Assembly (NCBI GenBank): GCA_002368155.1
Contig: AP018180.1
Coordinates: forward strand, 7,434,561-7,498,560
Direction: 5' to 3'
From: Nostoc carneum NIES-2107
GTDB taxonomy: Bacteria; Cyanobacteriota; Cyanobacteriia; Cyanobacteriales; Nostocaceae
DNA: 64,000 bases
Positions 31,876 to 40,633 of the stretch are shown here, in pieces. The notes under the pieces were generated by a model, which had not been told where the DNA came from, searched no databases, and saw only the letters and a program-made list of their open reading frames with translations. A program made the position numbers and the translations under genes. Positions within the stretch are counted from its first letter, which is position 1. Each line of letters begins with the position of its first letter.

Positions 31876-33246
31876 ATGACAATTGAATTAAAAACCCTCG
31901 GAATTGATGTTTCTAAATCATCAGTCACAGTTCATATTTTATCATCCTATCCAAAAGGAGGTTTAAAAGGTTATTGGGATAAAACCAGGAATAAATCATC
32001 AAGTTTTTATCCAGTTTTTTACAGCAATCCTGACCCAAGAAAAAAACAAAAATCAGCATTTGATTTTGCTGATTTTATCAAGGAACATCAACCAGACGTT
32101 GCTATTTTAGAGCCAACTGGCAATCATTATTCTCGTCTTTGGGCGAAAATACTTGATAGCTTAAGTATCAAAATTCTCTGGGTAGGTCACATTGAATTGC
32201 GGCGTTACCGTGGGGGTAAAAATCTACCCAATAAATCAGATGCAGCTGACGCGCTAGCTATGGCTGCTTACCCATTGGATGTAGAACACCATACCGAAAA
32301 CGGAGAACTTAACCAGCGTTACTTTCTCATGCATCGCCCCCAAGCAATCAACCAAATCAGGGAACTCTGCCAGCAGCTTGAACACCTTAACCGTGTTCAG
32401 TCTCCGATCATCAACTATGCTCGTCAACTCCTGGCTTGGCAGTTTCCCGAAGTGGCTCATACTAAATCCCAAAGTACCAAGCTTGGGAATCTCCCGCCGT
32501 TGTGGGGTTGGTTAGCCGGGAGACAATTTGAGGTGTCCGCGCAGTCCTGGAAAGCAATGGAGAATAAATACATTGCATCCGCCGCTAAGCATTACGGATT
32601 GACCATTGACCCAATTCTTAGACAACACGCCGATTGGCTGTGTGATATCGAATTAACCGAGCAGCGCCTTGAAAGCGAACTTCAAGAACTCTTAGCTTTG
32701 GAGTGTTTCAAAACTTACAACCAGATTTTTTCTAATTTTGGTTTTGGTCTTCGAGTCAAAGCCCGGTTACTCAGTCGCATCTACCCATTTGAGGCATTTT
32801 TGCACAATGGTAAACCCTTGATTGAGTATGAGGTAAGAGAAGTCAAACGGGTAGAGAAAGAACGCCGTGATGGTCAAACTGTGGTGAAACGCTTACCAGG
32901 TGACATCAAACGCACCAAACGCAACCGCAGCCGGGATGCTTTTAAGATGCGGCTGGGTATGGGTACAGTCCTGGAGCAGTCCGGAGATGAATTACTGGAA
33001 AAGCCTAGCGGTTCAGCATTGTGTCGAATGTCATTTTGGCAATATGTACTTTGCCAGGTCGAAACTGGGAAGCTACCAGAAAATGATATCAGCACTACCT
33101 TGCTAGATGCCAAAGATAACCTCAAAGGTATTACTGACAATTCTGGTAAACAGATGCTCAATGGTAAACACTTGCAAGGTAAGTTGATGGCTAAGGTTGC
33201 AAATCTACTTTTCAATCAGTTAGTTGAGGCGATCGCTAACAATTGA
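31876..33246 (+). CDS. DEDD recombinase (IS110/Piv family) of the element
   Basis: The 456-residue protein has a RuvC-like N-terminal DEDD domain: Asp11 in LGIDVSKSS, Glu79 in AILEPTGNHY, and Asp122/Asp125 in SDAADALAMA. A helical linker leads to the C-terminal transposase_20 domain (FGFGLRVKARLLSRIYPF, then VLEQSGDELL with a candidate catalytic serine at 368). It is longer than most IS110 transposases (about 330-420 residues) because of insertions near residues 25-60 and 315-350. It ends 0.2 kb from the element's right junction, directly downstream of the bridge-RNA candidate. IS110-type enzymes cut and join DNA using a bridge RNA that pairs with target and donor. It is therefore the probable integrase of the whole element. 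Confidence 0.88.
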   Translation: MTIELKTLGIDVSKSSVTVHILSSYPKGGLKGYWDKTRNKSSSFYPVFYSNPDPRKKQKSAFDFADFIKEHQPDVAILEPTGNHYSRLWAKILDSLSIKILWVGHIELRRYRGGKNLPNKSDAADALAMAAYPLDVEHHTENGELNQRYFLMHRPQAINQIRELCQQLEHLNRVQSPIINYARQLLAWQFPEVAHTKSQSTKLGNLPPLWGWLAGRQFEVSAQSWKAMENKYIASAAKHYGLTIDPILRQHADWLCDIELTEQRLESELQELLALECFKTYNQIFSNFGFGLRVKARLLSRIYPFEAFLHNGKPLIEYEVREVKRVEKERRDGQTVVKRLPGDIKRTKRNRSRDAFKMRLGMGTVLEQSGDELLEKPSGSALCRMSFWQYVLCQVETGKLPENDISTTLLDAKDNLKGITDNSGKQMLNGKHLQGKLMAKVANLLFNQLVEAIANN

Positions 33247-33261
33247 CCCATCCCTGATGCT

Positions 33262-33288
33262 CAACCCCCAAGTTAAATTTGGGGGTTG
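33262..33288 (+). terminator. Terminator after the DEDD recombinase
   Basis: A perfect 10-bp stem CAACCCCCAA/TTGGGGGTTG with a 7-base loop begins 15 bp after the recombinase stop. It would insulate the chromosome from transcription out of the element's right end. Confidence 0.75.
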
Positions 33289-33428
33289 TTAAGTTTCCAA
33301 AGGCATAGGCTGAACTTGCACCAGCATTCGATCAGGTTACTACCCTGGAAGGTCGAGCATGAAGCACAAACCTGCAATTACTTTTCTGCCATTATGCCAA
33401 GCTCTAGTATATTGCAGGTTATTAGAGT

Positions 33429-33711
33429 GAACATTAATATTGTTGCGAGCGTTTCCCATGTCTGTGAAAATGGCAATATCTACCTCATCAGAAATGCTAT
33501 CTTGTTCATTTCTCGGTAAGATTCCCAGCGTTAAACCATTCGCAGATTTTGCACCCTTATTTGCTGCATCCATCACCCCTGCATTTCTCCCGCCAGTAAG
33601 CAAAATCCATTTTTCCTGAGCAATGAGGCTACCTAATTGATAGGCATTTTGCAAATCCCTTGCTTTCGCCTTCTCTCCCGGCCCCATTACTCCTACAATA
33701 ATTTTTCTCAT
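33429..33711 (-). pseudogene. 5' half of the split SLOG/LOG-family (TIGR00725-like) gene
   Basis: From ATG 33711 the frame encodes RKIIVGVMGPGEKA, then LGSLIAQEKWILLTGGRNAG and FTDMGNARNNINV: the N-terminal Rossmann half of a TIGR00725-type protein. Beyond the core at 33429 the frame runs into element sequence (out to 33340) and loses family similarity. The other half is at 17987-18195. The intact upstream part still has its own start and probably promoter, so a 96-residue or longer truncated product could be made from this half. Confidence 0.88.
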
Positions 33712-33855
33712 GGCGGTATCAATTTTTTAAGAGTCAAGAGTTGGAGAGACGCGATTAATCGCGTCTGTACTCAAAAGTTATTTGATATCTCCTATACTTC
33801 GCCATCCTATTACCCAGTTCCCAATCCCCAATCCCCAATCCCCAATCCCAAATCC

Positions 33856-34434
33856 TTACCATTGCTCCGCCCAATATACAATTTCCGAAGCTGAACTATC
33901 AATTGCTACACCATAGCTACTACCATGATTCCACTTGAAGCCTGGGGTACCTCTATCTTCAGCATTTAAAACTAAGATTTCATAACTAGGTGGGAAGGAT
34001 TCTTCAGATTCGTCACCTGTATAAAAAAACGTTGTTGGCACTCCGTTTTCAAGATTAATGTGTTCATTAGTGTTACCACCTCTAAACTCACGTTTAGCAA
34101 TAGGTTTATATTGCGAAAGGATTTTTTTTACCTCTTGTGGTGACTGTTTCATCCGTACCTGAAAAAAACTACCACCTTGTAAAACGCCTGGTGAGTAAGC
34201 AATCCGAACATCTTTTGCGTCAGTAGGAACCTGAATTGGAAAATGTTTTATCTTGTAATCTTTAGATAATAATGTATTAAGTATTTCCGTGTAACGTGAC
34301 GCATCAGTAACTACTTCAGGTTCGCCAGAACTACTAAAAGCTTTTCTGAGAAAAAAACTTCCCCCAACAACACCCAGACTGCCAAGGGAAAATAAAACTA
34401 TCATGGCGATTTTGACAAGATATGATCGCTTCAT
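33856..34434 (-). CDS. Membrane-anchored protein of unknown function
   Basis: The 192-residue protein has one N-terminal transmembrane helix (VKIAMIVLFSLGSLGVVGG) and a periplasmic or lumenal alpha/beta domain (YKIKHFPIQVPTDAKDVRIA, GSFFQVRMKQSPQEVKKIL). No catalytic motif is visible and I do not recognise a family. It lies between the split SLOG gene and the exoD-like gene, all on the minus strand. Confidence 0.7.
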   Translation of the reverse strand: MKRSYLVKIAMIVLFSLGSLGVVGGSFFLRKAFSSSGEPEVVTDASRYTEILNTLLSKDYKIKHFPIQVPTDAKDVRIAYSPGVLQGGSFFQVRMKQSPQEVKKILSQYKPIAKREFRGGNTNEHINLENGVPTTFFYTGDESEESFPPSYEILVLNAEDRGTPGFKWNHGSSYGVAIDSSASEIVYWAEQW

Positions 34435-34723
34435 GGAGTTGGATAAGGAGAAAATTTAGAGTTATATATCCAACTACTAAACTAAACTCGTACTATTTCG
34501 GATATCACAAGAGCAAGATTGATGAAATCTTTGTGAATTCAGGGACAATACGGTTTATTTGTAAAAGTTTGATGAAGGCAATTAGAGTAAATTGTGCAAA
34601 ATCGCAGGTAAGTATACTGAGCTTCTATTAATACTTTTATTTTTCCTTCAGTGTTACGGAAAAAATACCAGGCTAAATAACTCAGAACTCATGAGAATTT
34701 ATTAAACAGACCCTAAAATTTAC

Positions 34724-35347
34724 TTAACGACCCAGCCATGTTTTGATAATATCAAGCAGACTAGAACCACCCCACATCAATGCAAACAGAATCGATGCAG
34801 TCAAAATACCTCCCATTAAACACAAAACTAAACCGCCTAAGCTAATAGCACCATCATCTTCTAACAAGCCAAAGCCAGTCACAAAAATACCCATAGCAGG
34901 TAAGGTATTCGTCCCTGGAATTGGAATCATCATGGAAATTGCCATTAATGCGATCGCACTACCAATTGTGATTCTACCTGGCAATGTCGTACAGATATAA
35001 GTAAGTCTTGGGCGAGCGATCGCTTCAATTCTTCTTAACCAAGGAATTCCGCCTTTCAAAAATCCTTGAACTGTTTCTAATTTCAGAGGATGATTCATCA
35101 TTCGTTGCGGTAACCAAGGGCTTTTAGCACCTGTAATTAGCTGTATTGCTAGTAGAAAAATCAAGATTCCAAAAGGAGTTGAGTAACCAGGAGCCGGAAT
35201 TGGTAAAGCAGAAGGTAAAGATAAGATAACTAGTAGAAAGCCAAAAATTCTTTCCTGTGCTAGCTTCAAAATATCTGCCAAAGTTACTTGTGGTGGTCGC
35301 TCTTCTTCTAAAAAGTAGCGATGCAATTCCTGAGAAAGTTTAGCCAT
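34724..35347 (-). CDS. ExoD family membrane protein
   Basis: The 207-residue protein matches ExoD: a cytoplasmic N-terminus (TLADILKLAQERIFGFLLV), the signature LSLPSALPIPAPGYSTPFG, and later IPIPGTNTLPAMGIFVTGF within several transmembrane helices. ExoD proteins are linked to exopolysaccharide synthesis in rhizobia, with unclear biochemistry. AGGAGG-like sequence precedes the ATG. Confidence 0.88.
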   Translation of the reverse strand: MAKLSQELHRYFLEEERPPQVTLADILKLAQERIFGFLLVILSLPSALPIPAPGYSTPFGILIFLLAIQLITGAKSPWLPQRMMNHPLKLETVQGFLKGGIPWLRRIEAIARPRLTYICTTLPGRITIGSAIALMAISMMIPIPGTNTLPAMGIFVTGFGLLEDDGAISLGGLVLCLMGGILTASILFALMWGGSSLLDIIKTWLGR

Positions 35348-35489
35348 AAAATCCTCCTGAATATTAATTTTTGCCAGTTATGAAATGTCATTATTCCTGA
35401 GTTAAGCACAACATAAAATAGCCAGCCTACCACCAGAATTTTGTCAAGGCAGGCTTTGCTTATATAAAGATATTTTTAGAGTATAAAAA

Positions 35490-36101
35490 CTATTTGTTGT
35501 TCGCTCTACTTTCTTGGATGATATGAATAATTGATGGCAGTAGAGAAACAACAATAATTAATCCAATAATGGGTAACAAATATTTATCTACTTGTTCGGC
35601 TGGTAAAGATTTTCCTAAAAAGAATCCGAGAAAAGTAATTCCAAATGTCCAAACAAAGCCACCTACTAAGTTATAAGACATGAATGTCTTATAATGCATA
35701 GCACCAACACCAGCCACAATGGGAGCAAAAGTGCGTACAATCGGTACAAAACGCGCTAAGACAATAGTTTTTTTCCCATGTTTTTGATAGAATTTCTGAG
35801 TTTTAACAATATGTTTTTTATGAAATAACCAGGAATCTTCTTTGCTAAATAACTTCCGCCCAAATCTATAGCCAGTGGTGTAACCGACATTATCACCAAG
35901 GACTGCACAAATAAAAGCACCAATAATCAAAATCCAAATATTGAGTAATTGCTGAGAAGCAACAAATCCAGCTGTAAACAGCAAGCTATCACCAGGCAGA
36001 AAAAAACCAATTAGTAAGCCAGACTCAGCAAAGATAATTCCCCATACACCAAAATAGCCAAGTGATTTAATCAGCGCTGGTAAATCAAAATGCATAGACA
36101 T
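35490..36101 (-). CDS. DedA family membrane protein
   Basis: The start is set at ATG 36101, which has AAAGGT just upstream; the frame is open to 36122. The 203-residue protein has the DedA/VTT motifs: ESGLLIGFFLPGDSLLF, GDNVGYTTGYRFG, KHGKKTIVLARFVPIVRTF and GVGAMHYKTFMSYN. DedA proteins are membrane-potential-related lipid scramblases or transporters needed for envelope homeostasis. It sits 142 bp upstream of exoD in the same direction. Confidence 0.9.
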   Translation of the reverse strand: MSMHFDLPALIKSLGYFGVWGIIFAESGLLIGFFLPGDSLLFTAGFVASQQLLNIWILIIGAFICAVLGDNVGYTTGYRFGRKLFSKEDSWLFHKKHIVKTQKFYQKHGKKTIVLARFVPIVRTFAPIVAGVGAMHYKTFMSYNLVGGFVWTFGITFLGFFLGKSLPAEQVDKYLLPIIGLIIVVSLLPSIIHIIQESRANNK

Positions 36102-36242
36102 CTTACCTTTAAGCAGAAACATACAACATATTAACGTTCAGCAAATTTTCGGAGAGGAAAATACGATTAATTTTACGAAAATTTATTGCTTAGTATAGAA
36201 AATATTCATGAAAAACAGTAGATTTTGGTTTAAGGGTACAAA

Positions 36243-37025
36243 ATGCAAAGATACTGGAAAGTACTCAGACTATTTTGGAGTACTGCGATCGCAGCTGAGA
36301 TGGAATATCGCGTTAACTTTATCGTCGCTACCATCACCAGTGTAGGAAATTTAGCAGGTAGTCTGTTTGGACTGTTCTTGTTTTACCGCACTGGCTATAC
36401 TTTCGCTGGTTGGTCATGGGAAGCAGCTTTAGTTGTTCTCGGTGTTTTTACGCTCTTGCAAGGTTATTCTTCAACTTTTTTAGCTCCTAACCTCAATCGC
36501 ATTGTCCGTCATGTGCAAGAAGGTACGTTAGACTTTGTCCTACTGAAACCTATCCGCAGTCAATTTTGGCTTTCTACCCACACCATTTCACCTTGGGGTA
36601 TGCCAGATTTAGTTTTTGGTACAGCGATTATTGCTTATGCAGGTAAGCGCCTTGGCTTGAGTCTCAACAATTATTTAGTCAGTGCATTACCTCTAGCTTT
36701 AGGCTTGGTGATTCTTTACAGCCTGTGGTTTATTTTAGGGGCAACTAGTATTTGGTTTGTCAAAATATACAACGTTACTGAAGTACTACGAGGTTTATTA
36801 GAAGCTGGCAGATATCCAATGACAGCATATCCTGCGGCTTACCGCTTTTTCTTTACCTTCGTTGTGCCCGTAGCTTTTTTAACTACCGTTCCAGCAGAAG
36901 CTATGTTAGGGCGAGGGCAAATTACCTGGTTAATAGGTGCAATAGTATTGGCATTAGGGCTATTTTTACTTTCTACTTGGTTTTGGCGCTTTGCCTTGCG
37001 TTTTTATACTAGTGCTTCTAGTTAA
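36243..37025 (+). CDS. ABC-2 type transporter permease (DUF990 family)
   Basis: The 260-residue protein has six predicted transmembrane helices. The N-terminus (KVLRLFWSTAIAAEMEYRVNF) and HVQEGTLDFVLLKPI are typical of DUF990 ABC permeases, as is the C-terminal WFWRFALRFYTSASS. Such permeases usually work with another DUF990 subunit and an ATPase; neither is adjacent. The substrate is unknown. Confidence 0.85.
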   Translation: MQRYWKVLRLFWSTAIAAEMEYRVNFIVATITSVGNLAGSLFGLFLFYRTGYTFAGWSWEAALVVLGVFTLLQGYSSTFLAPNLNRIVRHVQEGTLDFVLLKPIRSQFWLSTHTISPWGMPDLVFGTAIIAYAGKRLGLSLNNYLVSALPLALGLVILYSLWFILGATSIWFVKIYNVTEVLRGLLEAGRYPMTAYPAAYRFFFTFVVPVAFLTTVPAEAMLGRGQITWLIGAIVLALGLFLLSTWFWRFALRFYTSASS

Positions 37026-37140
37026 ACACACAAGCGAAGCGATATTGAATTTTGCTTTGTATAGCGTAATTTATGAGTGCAAGACGCTTTTACTGTACTT
37101 CTAATCCTCCCACACTTCTCTGATAGTAGTGTTGAAAACT

Positions 37141-37170
37141 ATACGCAATTGGGCATATTAAATTGCGTAT
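37141..37170 (+). promoter_or_regulatory. 10-bp inverted repeat directly upstream of the TpsA gene RBS
   Basis: The perfect arms ATACGCAATT and AATTGCGTAT, 10 bases apart, end right where the AAAAGGAGGT Shine-Dalgarno region begins. In RNA this could form a hairpin next to the ribosome site; in DNA it could be an operator. Confidence 0.6.
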
Positions 37171-37186
37171 AAAAGGAGGTAGGAAA

Positions 37187-39931
37187 ATGCGATCGCTCTT
37201 TGTTGTCTCAAGTTTAGTGAATCGCGCATTGGTAAGTTTGATGTTGCCATTAGGAATGATTTGTTTTGGTAACAGCTATGCTCATGCTCAGGTGACATCT
37301 GATGGCACCACAAACTCAAATATTAGCTCTAGTGATAATAATTTTACAATTCTTAATGGTATAGCTAAAGGAAATAATCTATTTCATAGCTTCAGTAATT
37401 TTTCTGTTCCTACTGGTGGTACAGCAACCTTTGATTTAGTTAACACACCAAATATTACAAACATATTTAGTCGGGTGACAGGTGGGAATGTTTCCCATAT
37501 TGACGGGTTGATTAGCACAATCAATCATAATAACTCAGTCAGTTTATTTTTACTGAATCCAGCAGGGATTGTATTTGGGCCGAATGCCAGCCTAAATATT
37601 GGTGGTGCGTTTGTAGGGACAACAGCGAATAGCATCAAATTTGCTGATGGGGTGGAATTTAGTGCAGTAAACTCCGCGACACCACCATTATTAACGATGA
37701 GTGTGCCTGTGGGATTGCAACTAGGAGCGAATGCTGGAGCGATTCGCACTCAAGGTAACTCACCACCGAACTTTCTATATGCTTCTCCCCAAATATTCAA
37801 GGCGGAAACTGTAGCGTTAATAGGTAGTGATATCGATATTAATCAGACTTATGTGACTAATCCTGATGGCAGAGTTCAATTATGGGCATTGCGAAATGCA
37901 GAAGTAGGTTTGAATAATCAAGCAGGATTACAACTAATTAGCCCTGCTGCGGCTGATTGGGGAAATATTTTGCTCAGACAGTCCTCATATATCCAAACTA
38001 ACGGCATGAATGGCGGAGCAATCAACATTCGAGGGCGGGGTTTGACACTTCAGGACGGTTCGCAAATCAGTTCCAGCACTGGGACTTTAGGAAAAGGGCA
38101 AGGAATCAACATCAAAACTACAGAGTTTGTAGATTTGTTAGGCGCATCTGCTGCAAACCAATATTCTACCCCCGGTTTACACACTAGCGTTGTGGGGAAT
38201 CAAGGTAGAGCCGGAGATATTACAGTCGAAACAGGGCGTTTACGTTTAGCCAATGGAGCTTGGATAGAGTCTACTCTGAGTTCTCCCTTCGACTTTATAT
38301 CCTTTAGCCCCATCCCCAGTAATGACTCGAGAACGGGAGATATTAATATTAAAGCAGCAGTTGTGGAAGTGACTGGTTACAATCGATTTCCATATTTCTT
38401 TCTAGGTTCTGATTTAGGTCTATACTTTGCTAGTGCTATTACTACTTTAATTAGCGGTGGTCACTCCAATGAAAGTGGCAAGATAACTGTTGATGCTCAA
38501 AGGGTGAGTCTGCTTGATGGTGGTTTTATTAGTGCAGATGTGATCGGCTTTTATATCCCTGGTTTTTCTGAGTCTCCCACCATTGGTAAGTCTGGAGACA
38601 TTGTGATTCGAGCCTCCGAGAAACTAGAAATTTCGGGATTGGGTGCTAATAACTCAAACAGTTCCGTGATTAGTTCAATGCAACCTTTTACAGTAGGGGA
38701 AGCTGGCAATATTTTAATTAATACTGCTCACCTGACGCTGTCAAAGGGTGGCTCTGTGGCTAGTGATGTCACAGGAAGTGGTCAAGCGGGAAATATAGAG
38801 ATTCATGCTCAGGATGTAGAAGTTAGCGACCCAGTAATCGATGATTTTAACCAAGCTGTTAGCGGTATTACTGTGGGATTGGGTAAGGATGCTGTCGGTC
38901 AAGGTGGGACAATTAAACTGACAGCAGATAGTTTGCGTGTGTTTAACGGTGGACAGATAACTTCCTCCAGCTTGGGTCAGGGATCTGCTGGTAGTGTTAA
39001 CCTCAACGTGAAAAATATTGAGGTACAAGGAACTTCCCAAAGCCTAATTAATGGTGGCTATCTGCCCAGTGCGATCGCTGCATCCTCCGCTAATAGCTTG
39101 GCTGCGGGGTCTATAAATATCACATCAGATAGGGTGAGTGTTAAAGATAATGCAGTAATTACTGTAAGTAATACAGGCAATGGCGATGCAGGTAACCTCA
39201 ATATTACAGCTAAGAACCTTTTCCTAGACAATTCTGCTAGCCTACGTTCTGAGGTAAATGGCGGTGGTCAGGGGAACATCCAGCTTAATGTCAATGATGT
39301 GTTGTTATTACGTCACGGTAGTAAAATTATTACAAATGCTTTGGGTGCTTCCACAGGGGGCAACATTAATATTAATGTGGGGTCGATGGTAGCTGTACCC
39401 AGCGAAAACAGCGATATTTCAGCCAATGCTGTCTTAGGAAGTGGTGGCAATATCCAAATTACCACTCAAGGTATCTTTGGGTTAGAGTTTCAAGCCCAAC
39501 CCACACTCAATAGTGATATCACTGCTAGTTCACAATTTGGGCTGAGTGGTAATGTACAAGTGGATACCATTGGTGTTGACCCAAATTCTGGTTTACTTGA
39601 ACTACCAGAGAATGTCACCGATTCATCGCAGCAAATTGCTTCCGGTTGTGCAGCAAATACAGGTAGCACATTTGTAGCTACAGGTCGGGGTGGAGTACCT
39701 CAAAATCCGATGCAGGAAGTTAGGAGCGATCGCACTTGGTCTGATACTCGTGATATCTCTATATATCAGAAAAATAGTGGTGTGACAGCACAAATACCCC
39801 AATTGCCCAAAACTGTCGTGCAAGCTACTGCTTGGCATCGTCGCAGTGATGGCAAAATTGAGTTAGTCGCAGCGCCATATCCCGGAAATATCCAGCCGCA
39901 GTTAACTTGTGCTGCACTTCCTCAAATTTAA
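37187..39931 (+). CDS. Two-partner secretion exoprotein (filamentous hemagglutinin N-terminal domain)
   Basis: The start is set at ATG 37187, 7 bp after a strong AGGAGGT. The 914-residue protein has a signal peptide (ends near NSYAHA), then a TPS domain with NGIAKGNNLFHSFSNFSV and SLFLLNPAGIVFGPNASLN, the NPxGIxFG signature recognised by a TpsB transporter. A long beta-helix region follows with repeated GNINI/SGNIQI-type strands, then a short Cys-containing C-terminal part typical of cyanobacterial members. It is presumably exported to the cell surface through an Omp85-type TpsB that is not in the window. Confidence 0.88.
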   Translation: MRSLFVVSSLVNRALVSLMLPLGMICFGNSYAHAQVTSDGTTNSNISSSDNNFTILNGIAKGNNLFHSFSNFSVPTGGTATFDLVNTPNITNIFSRVTGGNVSHIDGLISTINHNNSVSLFLLNPAGIVFGPNASLNIGGAFVGTTANSIKFADGVEFSAVNSATPPLLTMSVPVGLQLGANAGAIRTQGNSPPNFLYASPQIFKAETVALIGSDIDINQTYVTNPDGRVQLWALRNAEVGLNNQAGLQLISPAAADWGNILLRQSSYIQTNGMNGGAINIRGRGLTLQDGSQISSSTGTLGKGQGINIKTTEFVDLLGASAANQYSTPGLHTSVVGNQGRAGDITVETGRLRLANGAWIESTLSSPFDFISFSPIPSNDSRTGDINIKAAVVEVTGYNRFPYFFLGSDLGLYFASAITTLISGGHSNESGKITVDAQRVSLLDGGFISADVIGFYIPGFSESPTIGKSGDIVIRASEKLEISGLGANNSNSSVISSMQPFTVGEAGNILINTAHLTLSKGGSVASDVTGSGQAGNIEIHAQDVEVSDPVIDDFNQAVSGITVGLGKDAVGQGGTIKLTADSLRVFNGGQITSSSLGQGSAGSVNLNVKNIEVQGTSQSLINGGYLPSAIAASSANSLAAGSINITSDRVSVKDNAVITVSNTGNGDAGNLNITAKNLFLDNSASLRSEVNGGGQGNIQLNVNDVLLLRHGSKIITNALGASTGGNININVGSMVAVPSENSDISANAVLGSGGNIQITTQGIFGLEFQAQPTLNSDITASSQFGLSGNVQVDTIGVDPNSGLLELPENVTDSSQQIASGCAANTGSTFVATGRGGVPQNPMQEVRSDRTWSDTRDISIYQKNSGVTAQIPQLPKTVVQATAWHRRSDGKIELVAAPYPGNIQPQLTCAALPQI

Positions 39932-39983
39932 TTGCCTGAATCAATTACATTTGAGAAAGTCGATATCAATTTAAAAAAAGAAA

Positions 39984-40016
39984 AAGGGGAAAGGTTTTAA
40001 TTTACTCTTTCCCCTT
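39984..40016. terminator. Bidirectional terminator between convergent genes
   Basis: AAGGGGAAAG and CTTTCCCCTT form a 10-bp stem between the TpsA gene (plus) and the DUF2231 gene (minus), with A- and T-rich flanks on the left side. Confidence 0.7.
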
Positions 40017-40069
40017 AGCTGTCTCTACGCTCTTCAATTTATGTATGAGGCTTCGCCCTTAGGCTTTAA

Positions 40070-40621
40070 CTAAGGGTATCTTTTACTACCAGCCCCTACG
40101 ACTCCAATTTTGTGGCGATAGGAAAGTTCTGCACCGAACCACCCAGAAAGGCTAGTTAGTGTCCCTACAATCACCGAGATTAACAATCCCCAAGGTAGTA
40201 CGCGTGACTCTACATCACCCAGACGAATCAGGAAATTAACAAGAGTTAAAACGAGGACGGAAACATTTAGTATCAAATGTGCCCAGCCAGCCTGACGCTT
40301 GCGAACTCGCTCTATTTTCATAAAGTCGCTGAGACCGATGAGTGCGGCTAAGACACCTCCTGCTAATCCCAGTCCGATTAACCAGAAGGAAGCCCTAGCC
40401 CAGAAGAAATCTTTGGTTAACCAATAACCGAAATCGCTTCCCAAAGCTGCGGCTAAAAACGCTATGGGAAAGATGACACTTAGAGGGTGTAGAGGATGAC
40501 CTGCGATCGCAACTGTACTGGGTACACCGCTATCATGATATTCGCGATCGTCACTTTCAATAATTGGTGGCAGATTAGGAAATGGTGTCGAGGTAGTTTG
40601 TGTATTCTCTGTAGTTTCCAT
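40070..40621 (-). CDS. DUF2231 membrane protein
   Basis: The 183-residue protein has a polar N-terminus and four hydrophobic helices. The signature GHPLHPLSVIFPIAF is diagnostic for DUF2231, with a further conserved histidine in AGWAHLILNVSVLVL. The fold resembles small heme- or quinone-type four-helix membrane proteins, but no function is established. It lies 12 bp after the DUF2993 gene, probably in the same operon. Confidence 0.85.
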   Translation of the reverse strand: METTENTQTTSTPFPNLPPIIESDDREYHDSGVPSTVAIAGHPLHPLSVIFPIAFLAAALGSDFGYWLTKDFFWARASFWLIGLGLAGGVLAALIGLSDFMKIERVRKRQAGWAHLILNVSVLVLTLVNFLIRLGDVESRVLPWGLLISVIVGTLTSLSGWFGAELSYRHKIGVVGAGSKRYP

Positions 40622-40633
40622 TATTTTAGTACC

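Larger units (their letters stand above)
18193..33431 (+). mobile_element. 15.2 kb integrative element in a SLOG gene, probably guided by a bridge RNA
   Basis: The boundaries are defined by the split gene and by a GAA core present at both ends (18193-18195 and 33429-33431). The left junction reads TGGAGA-GAA-TCCCCAG and the right one TTAGAGT-GAA-CATTAA. The element carries, left to right, eleven minus-strand genes of unknown function, a short tyrosine recombinase, plasmid-like maintenance genes, iteron-like repeats, small plus-strand genes, a bridge-RNA candidate and a DEDD recombinase next to the right end. A subterminal inverted repeat AACCTGCAA/TTGCAGGTT (33369-33377, 33412-33420) sits just inside the right end. 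There is no terminase, portal or recognised capsid gene, so it is not a standard tailed prophage. Confidence 0.88.

Noticed and set aside
18219-33246. A standard tailed prophage
   Set aside because: No terminase, portal, major capsid, tail sheath or lysis genes are recognisable, and the recombinase at the end is of DEDD type.
31876-33246. A small independent IS110 element nested at the right end
   Set aside because: Its right end would coincide with the split-gene junction, but no chromosomal SLOG sequence lies on its left, and the target and donor guides match the junction at 18187-18202.
33340-33711. A complete 123-residue SLOG-like protein
   Set aside because: Similarity stops at the GAA core and the last 29 residues are element sequence; the phosphate-binding C-terminal half is missing.
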